From contig JAFSIS010000030.1 in the NCBI GenBank assembly GCA_017439665.1, positions 1 to 64,000 of the forward strand: a stretch of DNA of 64,000 nucleotides, read 5' to 3'. Source of the DNA: Lachnospiraceae bacterium. GTDB lineage: Bacteria; Bacillota; Clostridia; Lachnospirales; Lachnospiraceae. A program made the translations under genes and the position numbers. Positions 8,658 to 17,390 of this stretch are shown piece after piece; positions within the stretch are counted from its first letter, which is position 1, and each line of letters begins with the position of its first letter. The notes beneath the pieces were generated by a model. The model had not been told where the DNA came from and searched no databases. It worked only from the letters and a program-made list of their open reading frames with translations.

Positions 8658-9059
8658 ATGCGAAACAGACTTTTACTCATATTACTAATGGTAGGTACTC
8701 TGGTAATTTTTGGTTTAAGTGCCTGCGGTCAATCCCCTGCACAGGGAAACCAGACTGCCGGATCCGGCCAGGATACCCAGGGAAATCAAACTGCACAATC
8801 AATTCAAAATACCCAGCAGGCAGGAGCCAATTCTTCCAATACCGATGCCTCTTATATCGGAGAAGAAAAAGCCTTATCCATTGCCCTGGAAAAGGTTCCC
8901 GGTGCCACCTTTGAGCATATTCGCATCAATCAGGAATGGGATGATGGTCGTACTGTTTATGAAGGCAAGATCAGCTACAACGATATGGAATATGATTTTG
9001 AAATTGATGCGACCACCGGCAATATCATCAGCTGGGAAGCAGAATCCATCTACGACTAA
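8658..9059 (+). CDS. Short PepSY-domain lipoprotein, paralogue of upstream gene
   Basis: A 133-residue lipoprotein with signal peptide and lipobox (GLSAC, C23), a short Gln/Asn/Ala linker and one PepSY-type domain (about 64-133; ALSIALEKVPGA, then YDFEIDATTGNII). Its last ten residues (SWEAESIYD and neighbours) almost repeat the end of the upstream lipoprotein (EWDAESIYD), so the two arose by tandem duplication, with the larger one gaining a domain and linker or this one losing them. AGGAAA lies before the ATG. A terminator follows at 9066-9095, closing the transcript. Confidence 0.85.
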   Translation: MRNRLLLILLMVGTLVIFGLSACGQSPAQGNQTAGSGQDTQGNQTAQSIQNTQQAGANSSNTDASYIGEEKALSIALEKVPGATFEHIRINQEWDDGRTVYEGKISYNDMEYDFEIDATTGNIISWEAESIYD

Positions 9060-9065
9060 ATACTA

Positions 9066-9095
9066 AGGGGCTGTCGCACGGACAGCCTCTTTTTT
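9066..9095 (+). terminator. Rho-independent terminator after PepSY genes
   Basis: Arms AGGGGCTGTC (9066-9075) and GACAGCCTCT (9081-9090), paired with one G-T wobble, are followed by a T run from 9090. It ends the plus-strand operon just before the convergent Hsp70 gene stop at 9099. Confidence 0.85.
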
Positions 9096-9098
9096 ATT

Positions 9099-10778
9099 TT
9101 ACTCTTCATCCATTATTTGGTACAGAGCCTTTCTTTCTGTATCTGCCTGGTTTCTGTCACCACTTCGAAGAGCCTCTTCAAACCGCCTCAAGGCCTGCTG
9201 CAGCACCATACGCTTATCCCCGATGGTTTCCTCATACATCCTTTCCGCTTTTAAGAGGGCCAGTTTATTTTCTTCCTGATCCCGAAGCTGGATTTTCAGA
9301 TAGGACAACTCTTCCATCCGTTTTGTGATCTCTTCCTCCGACATGGTATTCTGATCTCCTTTAATGATCATCTTACGGGAAATACCGGTGGAGATCACCT
9401 TCACCTCAACCTCCAGAAGAGAGTTAATATCATAGGTATAAGTCACATCCACTGCTTCCTGACCCTTGGGCCCTTTTGGTACCTCCACCACCAATTCTCC
9501 CAGATACAGATTATTGCGGGCAAATCGGCTTTCTCCCTGAAGAATGCGGATCGATATCTTCTCCTGATTGTCGTGGGCTGTATAAAAACGACTGGTCTTA
9601 CTGGCAGGAATAACCGTATTTCGCTCGATAATGGGACTGTAATGACCACTTTCCACTACACCATCCCCATATTCCATCACCACTTCCGTTCCCAGAGTGA
9701 AGGAGCAGACATCCGTCAGGATCATCTCCTGAACCTCCTGCCTTCTCTCCTTCATAGCGCCCTGAATGGCTGCTCCCAGAGCAACGGCTTCATCCGGATT
9801 GATGGAGGTACCGGGAAACTTACGGAAAAGGCGGATAAAAAAGTCCCTGCAGATCTGCAGTCTGGTAGCTCCTCCGATCAGGACGATCTCATCAATATCT
9901 TTAAGGGAGAGTCCCGCATCAGAAAGGCTTCTCTGCACCGGTTGACGAATTTTTAAAAACAGATCCTCACAGGCGGCTTCATAATCCTTACTGCGGATAA
10001 CAGCCTCCTTTATTTCCTCCTTGATCAGACAGCTTATGGTCACCTCTGCCTTATCGTTCATCTCCTTTTTGGCCTCTTCCACCTTTCGGTACAGCCTTAC
10101 CTGCTCCTTGGCAGAAAGACTATTTCCGTCGATTCCAATTTTAGAAAGGGAAAGCTTTTCCAGGATTCGGGTAAAATCCTCTCCTCCCAGGTAGTTGTCT
10201 CCTGCAACTGCCCGTACCTCAAGAATATTATGGAAAAGCTCCAGAATAGACACATCAAAGGTTCCTCCACCCAGATCAAAAACCAGAAAGCGGGTATCCT
10301 CCTTCTTTTCATACAGGCCGTAGGCAATGGCTGCTGCCGTAGGTTCGGAGATCATCCTCTCAACCTTCAGTCCTGCCAGCTCTCCTGCCCGCTTGGTAGC
10401 CTTTCTTCGCTTATCATCAAAATAGGCCGGAACGCTGATCACTGCTTCTGTAACCGGTTCCCCCAGAAATTTTTCTGCATCCTCTTTTAAAGCACGCAAA
10501 ATAAAGCTGGAAAGCTCCTCCGGCAAATAGTTTTTTCCGCTTAAGGTATAGGTCCTTTCACTGCCCATGCTCCGCTTAAAGGTCATGGCTACCGTATCCG
10601 GATAAAGGCTCATTCTTTCCTGTGCCGTTTCTCCTACATAAATGGTACCCTCTTCATCTACACTGACCACCGAAGGAGTCAGGTTTTTCCCCAGACGGTT
10701 GGGAATGATCCTTGGTCCATCCTCCGTATAATAAGCCACAAGGCTGTTTGTTGTTCCCAAATCAATTCCAACGATCAT
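9099..10778 (-). CDS. HscC-like Hsp70 chaperone
   Basis: A 559-residue Hsp70 protein, shorter than DnaK (about 610-640) and close to E. coli HscC (about 556). The nucleotide-binding domain shows GIDLGTTNS (4-12), SVPAYFDDKRR, SEPTAAAIAYG and VFDLGGGTFDVS. The substrate domain is shortened and the helical lid is truncated, with no EEVD-like acidic tail. It acts with a J-domain partner, and the next gene upstream (50 bases away) encodes one. The housekeeping grpE-dnaK-dnaJ genes are not here, so this is a specialised chaperone pair. HscC identity is judged from length and lid, not from alignment. Confidence 0.85.
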   Translation of the reverse strand: MIVGIDLGTTNSLVAYYTEDGPRIIPNRLGKNLTPSVVSVDEEGTIYVGETAQERMSLYPDTVAMTFKRSMGSERTYTLSGKNYLPEELSSFILRALKEDAEKFLGEPVTEAVISVPAYFDDKRRKATKRAGELAGLKVERMISEPTAAAIAYGLYEKKEDTRFLVFDLGGGTFDVSILELFHNILEVRAVAGDNYLGGEDFTRILEKLSLSKIGIDGNSLSAKEQVRLYRKVEEAKKEMNDKAEVTISCLIKEEIKEAVIRSKDYEAACEDLFLKIRQPVQRSLSDAGLSLKDIDEIVLIGGATRLQICRDFFIRLFRKFPGTSINPDEAVALGAAIQGAMKERRQEVQEMILTDVCSFTLGTEVVMEYGDGVVESGHYSPIIERNTVIPASKTSRFYTAHDNQEKISIRILQGESRFARNNLYLGELVVEVPKGPKGQEAVDVTYTYDINSLLEVEVKVISTGISRKMIIKGDQNTMSEEEITKRMEELSYLKIQLRDQEENKLALLKAERMYEETIGDKRMVLQQALRRFEEALRSGDRNQADTERKALYQIMDEE

Positions 10779-10828
10779 ATCGATCTCCTTTTATCCATGT
10801 TCCATTTTCAAAGCAGATTCTCAAAAGC

Positions 10829-13800
10829 TTATCTACCGTTTAGCTTTACCTTGGCAAAGGTATTATAGGGCTGCTCCTCAGCCAGCTTTTTATAGATCTG
10901 TTCTGCTTTGGCATACTCGCCCTTCTCCTCCATAAGGAGTCCACGGGCAATGAATTCACGCATACAGCTTTTATGATTACAGAGTCTGCATCTGGAGCTG
11001 TCCTGCATTCGTTTTAATGCAGTCTCACCGGCTGCAATTCCCTCACTGTACAATGCTAACATAAATTCGAGAAAATAAACATATTTTTCTTTGTAAAAAA
11101 ATTCTTTTGTCTGGACGAGGTCAGGCTCTTTTCCCTCTGAGATCTGTTTTCGGCAGAATCCATTAATTACGTATTTAAGCTTATCCAAACTGTCTGCCCT
11201 TTCCTTAAGCTGATCCAGTTCCTCCTGCTGCCTGCCTTTATTTAATAAACGCATCCAGAAGGGGGCTGTCTTTTGAGGATTTTTCCACTTTTCTTTGGGA
11301 AAGGAAAGAAAGAACAGCTTATTTAACAATATATCAGTCTTTACCTTGATCTTATTATAGGAAAAGCCCGGCTCCGCCAGTGCTTTATTCAGTTCTGCAT
11401 AAGCCTCATCCCATTTTCCCTCTAAAAAATGGAGCCATGACTGCATATGCCAGACCCTGACCATTCCTGCCTGAACAGTCCCGGAAAGCTCCTCGCTTCT
11501 TACCCCGTATTTATATCGTGTCAGATGCTCCTGTGCCTGCTCCCATCGCCTTCCATATAAGCAGGCACGATAATGAAGGAAAAAACGATACTGGCTGTTT
11601 CTTTTTCTATAATCGTTTTCAATCAATGCTCTTGCCTGCTCCATTCTGCCTGTTCTGGCAAGATTTGCCGACAAATCCCTTACCGTCCACCAGCTCGTAC
11701 CAAACTCCTCATAAATATGTTTATACCAATCCGCAGCCTGCTCATATTCGCCCAGCAGCTCATAGGTATGGGCCAGATTTCCCGGATGGATGGAGGTAGG
11801 CTCTGCCTTTCCTTCCCGGTACATATAAGCTACTCCCCGGTTGAAATAAGGGAGAGCTTTTTCATATTCACCCATATATTTATACAGGCAGCCGATATTA
11901 TTCTGAGCAAAGGCATCTGCCGGATCCCTCTCCAGGATTTTTAAAAAATCCTTCATGGCTGATTTGGTATCTTTTGCCGCCATGGAAAACAGACCCCTGC
12001 GGTTTAATAAGGCGGGACAGGGATACCTTCGTAAATATCCGGTGAGCACAGGATAACCCTCTTCATAATATTTTAGATTCCCTGTTTCATTCAGCCAATC
12101 CTCATAGGTTTTCTGAAAGGATTTATACATACCATTAAGGGCAGACCAGTCCGGTTCTTCTTCCCCATAATAAATCACATCCTCCAGATAAGGGCTCTCC
12201 ACACCATTTTCTTTGGCTCGCTCCAAAAGAGCCCTTAATTCCTCCTGGTAACCATTCTGGTAATAGGCCTTTGCCATTTCCTCATAAGCAAAAGCATATT
12301 GGGGAAAGGCTTCTATACATTTCAGACCTGTTCTGATCACGTTACCGGCATCGTAAAGCGCCGCATAGGCTTTTACTAAAAGAGCCCAGGCATTGGGAAC
12401 CTGAAAACGATCCAATAGCTTTTCTGCCAGGCGGATGGACTCCTGATAATCCCCTTTTTCCCAAAAAAGCTGGGACATTTTGATCAGAAAATTAGGATCT
12501 GCCTCCAATTCATCCTTGTATTTTTCATACTCCTTTATGGCCTCACCATACCTATCCTTTTTTATCCGGCCCAAAGAGTGCAGATTAGCGATTCTCAATT
12601 TCGTTACATAAACCGGATCTTCTTTACATTTTGCAAATAAGGGCTCTGCCTTCTTGTTTTCTGCCAGACCCAGATAGCAGCTAATGAGCATTCTGACAGC
12701 CTTCTGTCCATTTTCGGAAGAAAGCTGTTTCCTTTCTTTTTCCAAAATACAGGCTGCCGAAAAAAAGCTCTCCTCCTCCATATAGCCTTTTACCAGCTCC
12801 ATAATAGCCTCTTCATCCCTGTCTTGCTGCCATCTGTGATCAAGAGAAGGACGAAAATACTCATTCACCTTTTTGACCAATGCCTTAAAGGGCTCATCAT
12901 AGGTTCCCGGATGGATCTGCTGACAACACTGTTTTGCCTCTTCATACCGCTCTTGCCCTGCATAATAAAATGCCAGCCGGTAATTTGCCATATAATGCTC
13001 CGGATTCTGCTCTTTGATCTTTTCAAAAAAAGCTGCCGCTTCCTCTTCTTTTCCCTCTCTCCAGAGCAACTCTCCCAATTGATAAAGGATCAGAAGATCT
13101 TCAGGATATTCCTCCCCCAAATGGTGCAGAAGGCTAAGGGCCTCCTGTTTCTCTTCTTTTTCCATAAAAAGTCTGGCCCGAACCAGCTCCATATGGGGAT
13201 GATAGATACCGGTAGCCTTTGCTTCCTCCAAAAGTCTGACCGTTTCCTCAAACCGTTTTTCTTCTACCGCATTCCAGGCATCCCGGTAACAGCGCAAAAA
13301 GAGATCATAGTTCCCATCCGCGGGTCCGGTAAACAACTCATAGGAAATGCTCTCCTCCTGGCTTGTACGACGGACAAGAAAATCCACATACTCAGAAGGA
13401 AACTCCTCCTTCAGCTTCTTCCACTGCGTACGGATGGCAAGATGCTTGTCCAGAAACTGCCAGACCGGAAAAGGAAAGAAATGGTGATCCATCATAAAAA
13501 TAAGCAGCTTTCTTCTACACTCTTCATTTTCCTCCAGGGATAAAAAAACATCCTCTTCAAAAAGAGCCTTCCAGTTTTCTTCCCTGCACCGTGCACCAAA
13601 GTCCTGGTACAGCAGGACCGCTTTTTCCATCCAGACTCCGGAAGGCGTAGCATCCTTTTCTTCTTTTTCCTCTTCTTCCGGCTTACGGGCATAACGGCAG
13701 GCCTCCTCATAGGCCTGTCTAAGACGCTTAAAGCCTTTCGGATCATCCTCCGGATTGGTTGTCCGTAATTGATTTCGATAGGCCGTTTTAATAGCTGCCT

Positions 13801-13852
13801 CATCCTTCGTTGGCTGTATTCCCAAGACGATAAAAAATTCTTCCTGCCGCAT
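10829..13852 (-). CDS. Large TPR protein with degenerate N-terminal J domain
   Basis: A 1007-residue soluble protein. Residues 1-60 resemble a J domain (FFIVLGIQPTKDEAAIKTAY, then GFKRLRQAYEEACRYA), but the catalytic HPD tripeptide is replaced by a NPEDD stretch. From about residue 200 on there are many 34-residue TPR-like helical pairs (for example ALSLLHHLGEEYPEDLLIL and NNIGCLYKYMGEYEKALPYF). The C-terminus has a Cys cluster (CRLCNHKSC). It lies directly upstream of the HscC-like Hsp70 on the same strand. I infer that the J region recruits that Hsp70 while the TPRs bind clients; the client is unknown. Confidence 0.75.
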   Translation of the reverse strand: MRQEEFFIVLGIQPTKDEAAIKTAYRNQLRTTNPEDDPKGFKRLRQAYEEACRYARKPEEEEKEEKDATPSGVWMEKAVLLYQDFGARCREENWKALFEEDVFLSLEENEECRRKLLIFMMDHHFFPFPVWQFLDKHLAIRTQWKKLKEEFPSEYVDFLVRRTSQEESISYELFTGPADGNYDLFLRCYRDAWNAVEEKRFEETVRLLEEAKATGIYHPHMELVRARLFMEKEEKQEALSLLHHLGEEYPEDLLILYQLGELLWREGKEEEAAAFFEKIKEQNPEHYMANYRLAFYYAGQERYEEAKQCCQQIHPGTYDEPFKALVKKVNEYFRPSLDHRWQQDRDEEAIMELVKGYMEEESFFSAACILEKERKQLSSENGQKAVRMLISCYLGLAENKKAEPLFAKCKEDPVYVTKLRIANLHSLGRIKKDRYGEAIKEYEKYKDELEADPNFLIKMSQLFWEKGDYQESIRLAEKLLDRFQVPNAWALLVKAYAALYDAGNVIRTGLKCIEAFPQYAFAYEEMAKAYYQNGYQEELRALLERAKENGVESPYLEDVIYYGEEEPDWSALNGMYKSFQKTYEDWLNETGNLKYYEEGYPVLTGYLRRYPCPALLNRRGLFSMAAKDTKSAMKDFLKILERDPADAFAQNNIGCLYKYMGEYEKALPYFNRGVAYMYREGKAEPTSIHPGNLAHTYELLGEYEQAADWYKHIYEEFGTSWWTVRDLSANLARTGRMEQARALIENDYRKRNSQYRFFLHYRACLYGRRWEQAQEHLTRYKYGVRSEELSGTVQAGMVRVWHMQSWLHFLEGKWDEAYAELNKALAEPGFSYNKIKVKTDILLNKLFFLSFPKEKWKNPQKTAPFWMRLLNKGRQQEELDQLKERADSLDKLKYVINGFCRKQISEGKEPDLVQTKEFFYKEKYVYFLEFMLALYSEGIAAGETALKRMQDSSRCRLCNHKSCMREFIARGLLMEEKGEYAKAEQIYKKLAEEQPYNTFAKVKLNGR

Positions 13853-13890
13853 TTTCTTTTCTCCAAATAAGATCCGTTATCCACGAGATA

Positions 13891-13924
13891 AAAAAATTAC
13901 CCCTAATTTATAGAGGTAATTTTT
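13891..13924 (-). terminator. Rho-independent terminator after vWA gene
   Basis: On the minus strand, arms AAAAATTACC and GGTAATTTTT enclose an AT-rich loop, and the T run continues after the stem. It lies 44 bases beyond the vWA stop and about 40 bases before the J-domain gene, separating the two transcripts. Confidence 0.7.
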
Positions 13925-13967
13925 ATTCATATCAATTGTATCGTGAAAAGATGAGTTAGTCAATTTC

Positions 13968-15650
13968 TTATGAATTTCTCTCCAGCATATTTACCAGAAA
14001 GCGGAATTCCTCACGGTATTCATCTTCAGATAAATCTATCTCCTCCAGCAGCTCCAATATACTGTTAAATGAGCTGCTTCCTTTATGTTCGCTATCCCGT
14101 AAGACCATACCGAATTCTGCAACTGCAGCTGCAAACTTCATATCCTCAGACATTTCCTCCATATAAAAACTGCCGTCAACAGGATAGCTTAAAAGCCTGC
14201 TTTCATTTTCCTCCGACTCTTTGTAGCGAACAGACAGGGTAAGCCATTCTGCTTCTTTTAACATATCCTGACTGACAGACTGCTGCACGGTCTTCTCTTC
14301 TTTCTGTTCTTCTCCATCCTCACCGCCATTTCCATATTTCAGCTCCGGCGTACCGAGCTCTATTTCAGAATCCACAGTCACGATCTCATACAGCACGGTT
14401 ACACTGTGACCTGCACCTACCTCTCCCGCATCCTTGGTATCATCTGCAAAATCCTCATCTGCAAGTACACGGTTTTCATAGCCCAGCAAACGATAACCCT
14501 TTACTACCTGGGGATTGAATTCCACCTGAAACTTTACATCCTTTGCCACCGTAACAAAGTTGGCTCCCAATTCTTCTACCAGAACTTTTTTTGCTTCCCC
14601 GAAAGTGTCGATATAGGCATAGTTTCCGTTTCCGTTATCTGCAAGAGTTTCCATTTTATTGTCCTTGATGTTCCCGGTTCCGAAGCCCAGAACAGACAGA
14701 TATACTCCAATTTCCCGCTTTTCCTCTACCAGCTTTTTTAACGAGCTTTCATCGGTGATCCCCACATTCAGATCTCCATCCGTAGCCAGAATAATACGGT
14801 TATTTCCTCCCGGAATATAGTATTCCTCAGCCAGCTCATAGGCCTTTACAATCGCACTTTCTCCATTGGTGCTTCCGTAAGCAAGCAGGCTCTCCAGAGC
14901 ATTTTTGATGATATCTTTCTGATCTCCCCTTGCTCCTTCAAGTAATACTTTTTCACTGCCAGCATAGGTAATGATGGATACTCTGTCCTTTTTTGTCAGC
15001 TCCTCTGTCAAAAGCAAAAATGCTCTTTGCAAAAGTCCTATTTTATCCTCACTGTTCATGGAACCGGATACGTCAACAAGAAAAACCAGATTGCTGTCCG
15101 GTGCCTCGGAAAAATCCAGTTTTTCCGTCTGCAGCCCCAGCTGCATCAGCTTGGTGTCCTCATTCCAGGGACAGTCTGCAATAGCCACTGTAAGTCCAAA
15201 TGGCTCTCCGTCCTCAGGAAGCTGATAGTCATAGGAAAAATAATTCAGCATCTCTTCAATTCTTACCGCACCCTCCGGAATTTGCTCCAGGGAATAGCCA
15301 TCTGTGATCATTCTTCTCAGATTACTGTATGATGCCGTATCCACATCTGCAGAAAAGGTAGACAGGGGACTGGTGGCTACGGCCTTAAATCCGCTTTCCT
15401 CCAAAGCATTATATTCCTCAGTATTAAAATCGGGAGACAGCTCTCCACCATCATAGTAATAAGCCTCTGCCTCAGCAGCCGCTTCAGCCATCACCCCTTC
15501 GCTTTCTGCATAGCTTCCTTTCTCTGGTATATCTGCTGCTGTCTCTGTCCCTGCTGTACTTCCTCCGCAGGCAGTCAGGCTGATACTTAAAGCCCCCATA
15601 AGAACCAGACATAAACCTCTGTTGATCAAAGTCATTTTCTTTTTCATCAT
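13968..15650 (-). CDS. vWA-domain lipoprotein (YfbK-like, DUF3520 type)
   Basis: About 560 residues. The signal peptide ends in a lipobox (SLTACG). A YfbK-type N-terminal segment (FSADVDTASYSNLRRMI, then YDYQLP) is followed by a von Willebrand A domain with an intact MIDAS: DVSGSMNSED, a downstream Thr-containing loop and LATDGDLNVG. The rest matches DUF3520 (YKESEE, FAAAVAEFGMVLRDS). Such proteins are surface adhesion or scaffold modules of unknown ligand. I prefer the ATG at 15650 because GGGAGGG lies just upstream; an in-frame start 13 codons earlier has no such site. It is the third gene after an ECF sigma factor and a membrane anti-sigma-like protein. Confidence 0.85.
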   Translation of the reverse strand: MMKKKMTLINRGLCLVLMGALSISLTACGGSTAGTETAADIPEKGSYAESEGVMAEAAAEAEAYYYDGGELSPDFNTEEYNALEESGFKAVATSPLSTFSADVDTASYSNLRRMITDGYSLEQIPEGAVRIEEMLNYFSYDYQLPEDGEPFGLTVAIADCPWNEDTKLMQLGLQTEKLDFSEAPDSNLVFLVDVSGSMNSEDKIGLLQRAFLLLTEELTKKDRVSIITYAGSEKVLLEGARGDQKDIIKNALESLLAYGSTNGESAIVKAYELAEEYYIPGGNNRIILATDGDLNVGITDESSLKKLVEEKREIGVYLSVLGFGTGNIKDNKMETLADNGNGNYAYIDTFGEAKKVLVEELGANFVTVAKDVKFQVEFNPQVVKGYRLLGYENRVLADEDFADDTKDAGEVGAGHSVTVLYEIVTVDSEIELGTPELKYGNGGEDGEEQKEEKTVQQSVSQDMLKEAEWLTLSVRYKESEENESRLLSYPVDGSFYMEEMSEDMKFAAAVAEFGMVLRDSEHKGSSSFNSILELLEEIDLSEDEYREEFRFLVNMLERNS

Positions 15651-15768
15651 TTTCCCTCCCTTGTGTATTTTGGCTGTTCTTCTCTTCAACAGTCAAGAAG
15701 AAGCTTTTTCTTCTCATATGTTAATATCTTATTCCATCAAAAGAGGTTGCATATTGTTAAATAAATTT

Positions 15769-16593
15769 TCACATCTTCCCCAATACTTCCCTGACCACTT
15801 CTTCCACAAGAGCTTCATCTGTGACCTTTGCAGTCTCCCAGGAGATTACCAGACTGCTCTCATTTTCAATCCACAGAGCATAGCCCTGACCATCCTGCCA
15901 GGAAAATCCTATCTTGTGCTCTTCAATGGTTTTCTCTTCCTCTGTTTCCCTATCTCTGACATTTTGCTCTCCTACCGAATACGCAACAGAGAACAGACTT
16001 CCTTCTTTTGTATAAGAAAAAACCAGGCTTCCTGTCGAATACTCCCCTTCATTTATATGGGCCACAACACTGCTTACCTCCAGCTGTGCAAACCGGGTTC
16101 CGAAGCTGGCATCAAACTCCTCAAGAGAAACCAGCTTACCTCCCTTCTCTGTCTCTCCGGCCAGCAGACCGGGAGCTATGTTCTGGCCGGTGGACGACTC
16201 TGTCTCAATTGTAGCTGCGCCTTCTTCCTCTGCAGGTACTGCCTCTGCTTCAGCCATCATTTCCTCTTCTTCTGCGGCCTCTGCCATAAATGCTCCTTCT
16301 GCCTCTTCTGCTGCAGCCTCTGCCATCATTTCCTCTTCTTCTGCAGCCGCATAGCTTCCGGTGGCATTTTCCCTTCCGGACATCCCCAAAAACTGTCCTC
16401 CTGCCGCTACACAGAGCAATATGGCTGCTGCACCCACCACTGGAAAGTACCACTGTACAAACTTCTTTTTGGGCTCCCCGGCTGAACCCTTTTGGATCAG
16501 CTTCTCTTCTTCCCGCATTCGTGCCTTTACCGACGCCTTCAGACTTTCTGGTGCATGAATTGTTTCTATCTCTTTTTGATAATCGTTCCTCAT
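15769..16593 (-). CDS. Membrane anti-sigma-like protein with acidic Glu/Ala repeats
   Basis: A 274-residue protein. The N-terminal cytoplasmic part (about 1-48) is helical (EIETIHAPESLKASVKARM) as in anti-sigma domains. One membrane helix follows (WYFPVVGAAAILLCVAAGG). Outside comes an unusual acidic stretch with repeated EEEEMMAEA units, then a folded domain of about 120 residues. The ATG at 16593 has GGGGAT upstream; an earlier in-frame ATG (16605) does not. Position between an ECF sigma gene and a vWA lipoprotein gene makes it the likely anti-sigma factor, although no zinc motif of the classical ZAS type is visible. A related MAEAAAEAEA segment occurs in the vWA protein. Confidence 0.7.
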   Translation of the reverse strand: MRNDYQKEIETIHAPESLKASVKARMREEEKLIQKGSAGEPKKKFVQWYFPVVGAAAILLCVAAGGQFLGMSGRENATGSYAAAEEEEMMAEAAAEEAEGAFMAEAAEEEEMMAEAEAVPAEEEGAATIETESSTGQNIAPGLLAGETEKGGKLVSLEEFDASFGTRFAQLEVSSVVAHINEGEYSTGSLVFSYTKEGSLFSVAYSVGEQNVRDRETEEEKTIEEHKIGFSWQDGQGYALWIENESSLVISWETAKVTDEALVEEVVREVLGKM

Positions 16594-16700
16594 TTTAATC
16601 CCCATGCATATCGCAAGCTTTACTTGCCATACTGCTTAAATAAACATAAGTGGCTAGTCCCTGATCCTCTACATTACCCTTTTATTTCTTAATACCTTGT

Positions 16701-16719
16701 TTAGCCGAAAAAAGTTGCA
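16701..16719 (-). promoter_or_regulatory. Candidate ECF-type promoter element
   Basis: The 142-base gap between the sigma and anti-sigma genes contains, on the minus strand, a TGCAACTTTTTT motif followed by CGGCTAA. AAC-containing -35 elements with a T tract are common for ECF factors, so this may be an autoregulatory promoter for the anti-sigma and vWA genes. The -10 spacing is not clear. Confidence 0.3.
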
Positions 16720-16735
16720 GGATTCAGTGAAATGG

Positions 16736-17224
16736 TTACTTGAATCCCTCCCCCAGTTTTTTTCTCAGCTGTTGCCTGCCTCTGGATAAAAGGGATTTTA
16801 TCGTACCTGTTTTCTTTTGCAGAATCCCTGCCATTTCCTCCACGGAATATCCTTCAAAATAATGAAGATGAATCACATCCCGATATTTTGAAGGAAGACT
16901 CATTACTGCTGCTGCAACAGGACTTTCTTCCATACTGAAAACACCGCTGCTTCCTGCCATCTCTTTCGCAGTATCCTCCAGAAAACTTGTCCGTTTTTTC
17001 CAAAGAGAGGTCTGCTGCTTAATGGCGCAGTGTATGGTCACCCGTAACAGCCATGCCTTAAGATGCTCTTCTGACTGAATTTTATGATGGTAGCGGACCA
17101 GCTTAAGAAAAACCTCACCGAATACATCCTGGGCATCTGCCTCCTGCCCGGTTTTGATTACTGCAAGACGGTATACCATATCCCCGTATTTATCTACTGC
17201 TTCATCTAAATTAACCTGATACAT
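16736..17224 (-). CDS. ECF-type RNA polymerase sigma factor
   Basis: A 162-residue sigma-70 family protein lacking regions 1 and 3. Region 2 lies at about 8-75 (YGDMVYRLAVIKTG, DAQDVFGEVFLKL, HLKAWLLRVTIH). Region 4 lies at about 105-158 (LPSKYRDVIHLHYFEGYSV, IKSLLSRGRQQLRKKL). The next two genes downstream encode a membrane anti-sigma-like protein and a vWA lipoprotein, so the system probably relays an envelope signal. The length and region order are normal for the group. The start at 17224 is preceded by only an AAGAG-type site; no better start is seen. Confidence 0.9.
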   Translation of the reverse strand: MYQVNLDEAVDKYGDMVYRLAVIKTGQEADAQDVFGEVFLKLVRYHHKIQSEEHLKAWLLRVTIHCAIKQQTSLWKKRTSFLEDTAKEMAGSSGVFSMEESPVAAAVMSLPSKYRDVIHLHYFEGYSVEEMAGILQKKTGTIKSLLSRGRQQLRKKLGEGFK

Positions 17225-17278
17225 TCTCTTTTTCTTATAACCTCACGGTTTCTTTTGTTGTGACATTCATCTTATCAT

Positions 17279-17302
17279 ATTACTTTATCTCGGTAAAGTA
17301 AT
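17279..17302. repeat. Operator-like inverted repeat upstream of ECF sigma gene
   Basis: Perfect 9-base arms ATTACTTTA (17279-17287) and TAAAGTAAT (17294-17302) flank six bases, 55 bases upstream of the sigma start. It has no T tail and is not a terminator. A dimeric regulator could bind here. Confidence 0.4.
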
Positions 17303-17318
17303 AGAGAAATTTTATCTC

Positions 17319-17362
17319 AAAAGAAAAAGAGAAAGGCTTCCTTTTTCAAGGAACTGCCTTTC
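17319..17362 (-). terminator. Rho-independent terminator after DUF5684 gene
   Basis: On the minus strand the stem pairs GAAAGG with CCTTTC and, after a small internal loop, TTCCTT with AAGGAA, and is followed by a T-rich tail (TCTTTTTCTTTT). It separates the DUF5684 gene from the sigma operon. Confidence 0.75.
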
Positions 17363-17390
17363 CCTCATTTTACTTTGTATGGGATATCAT

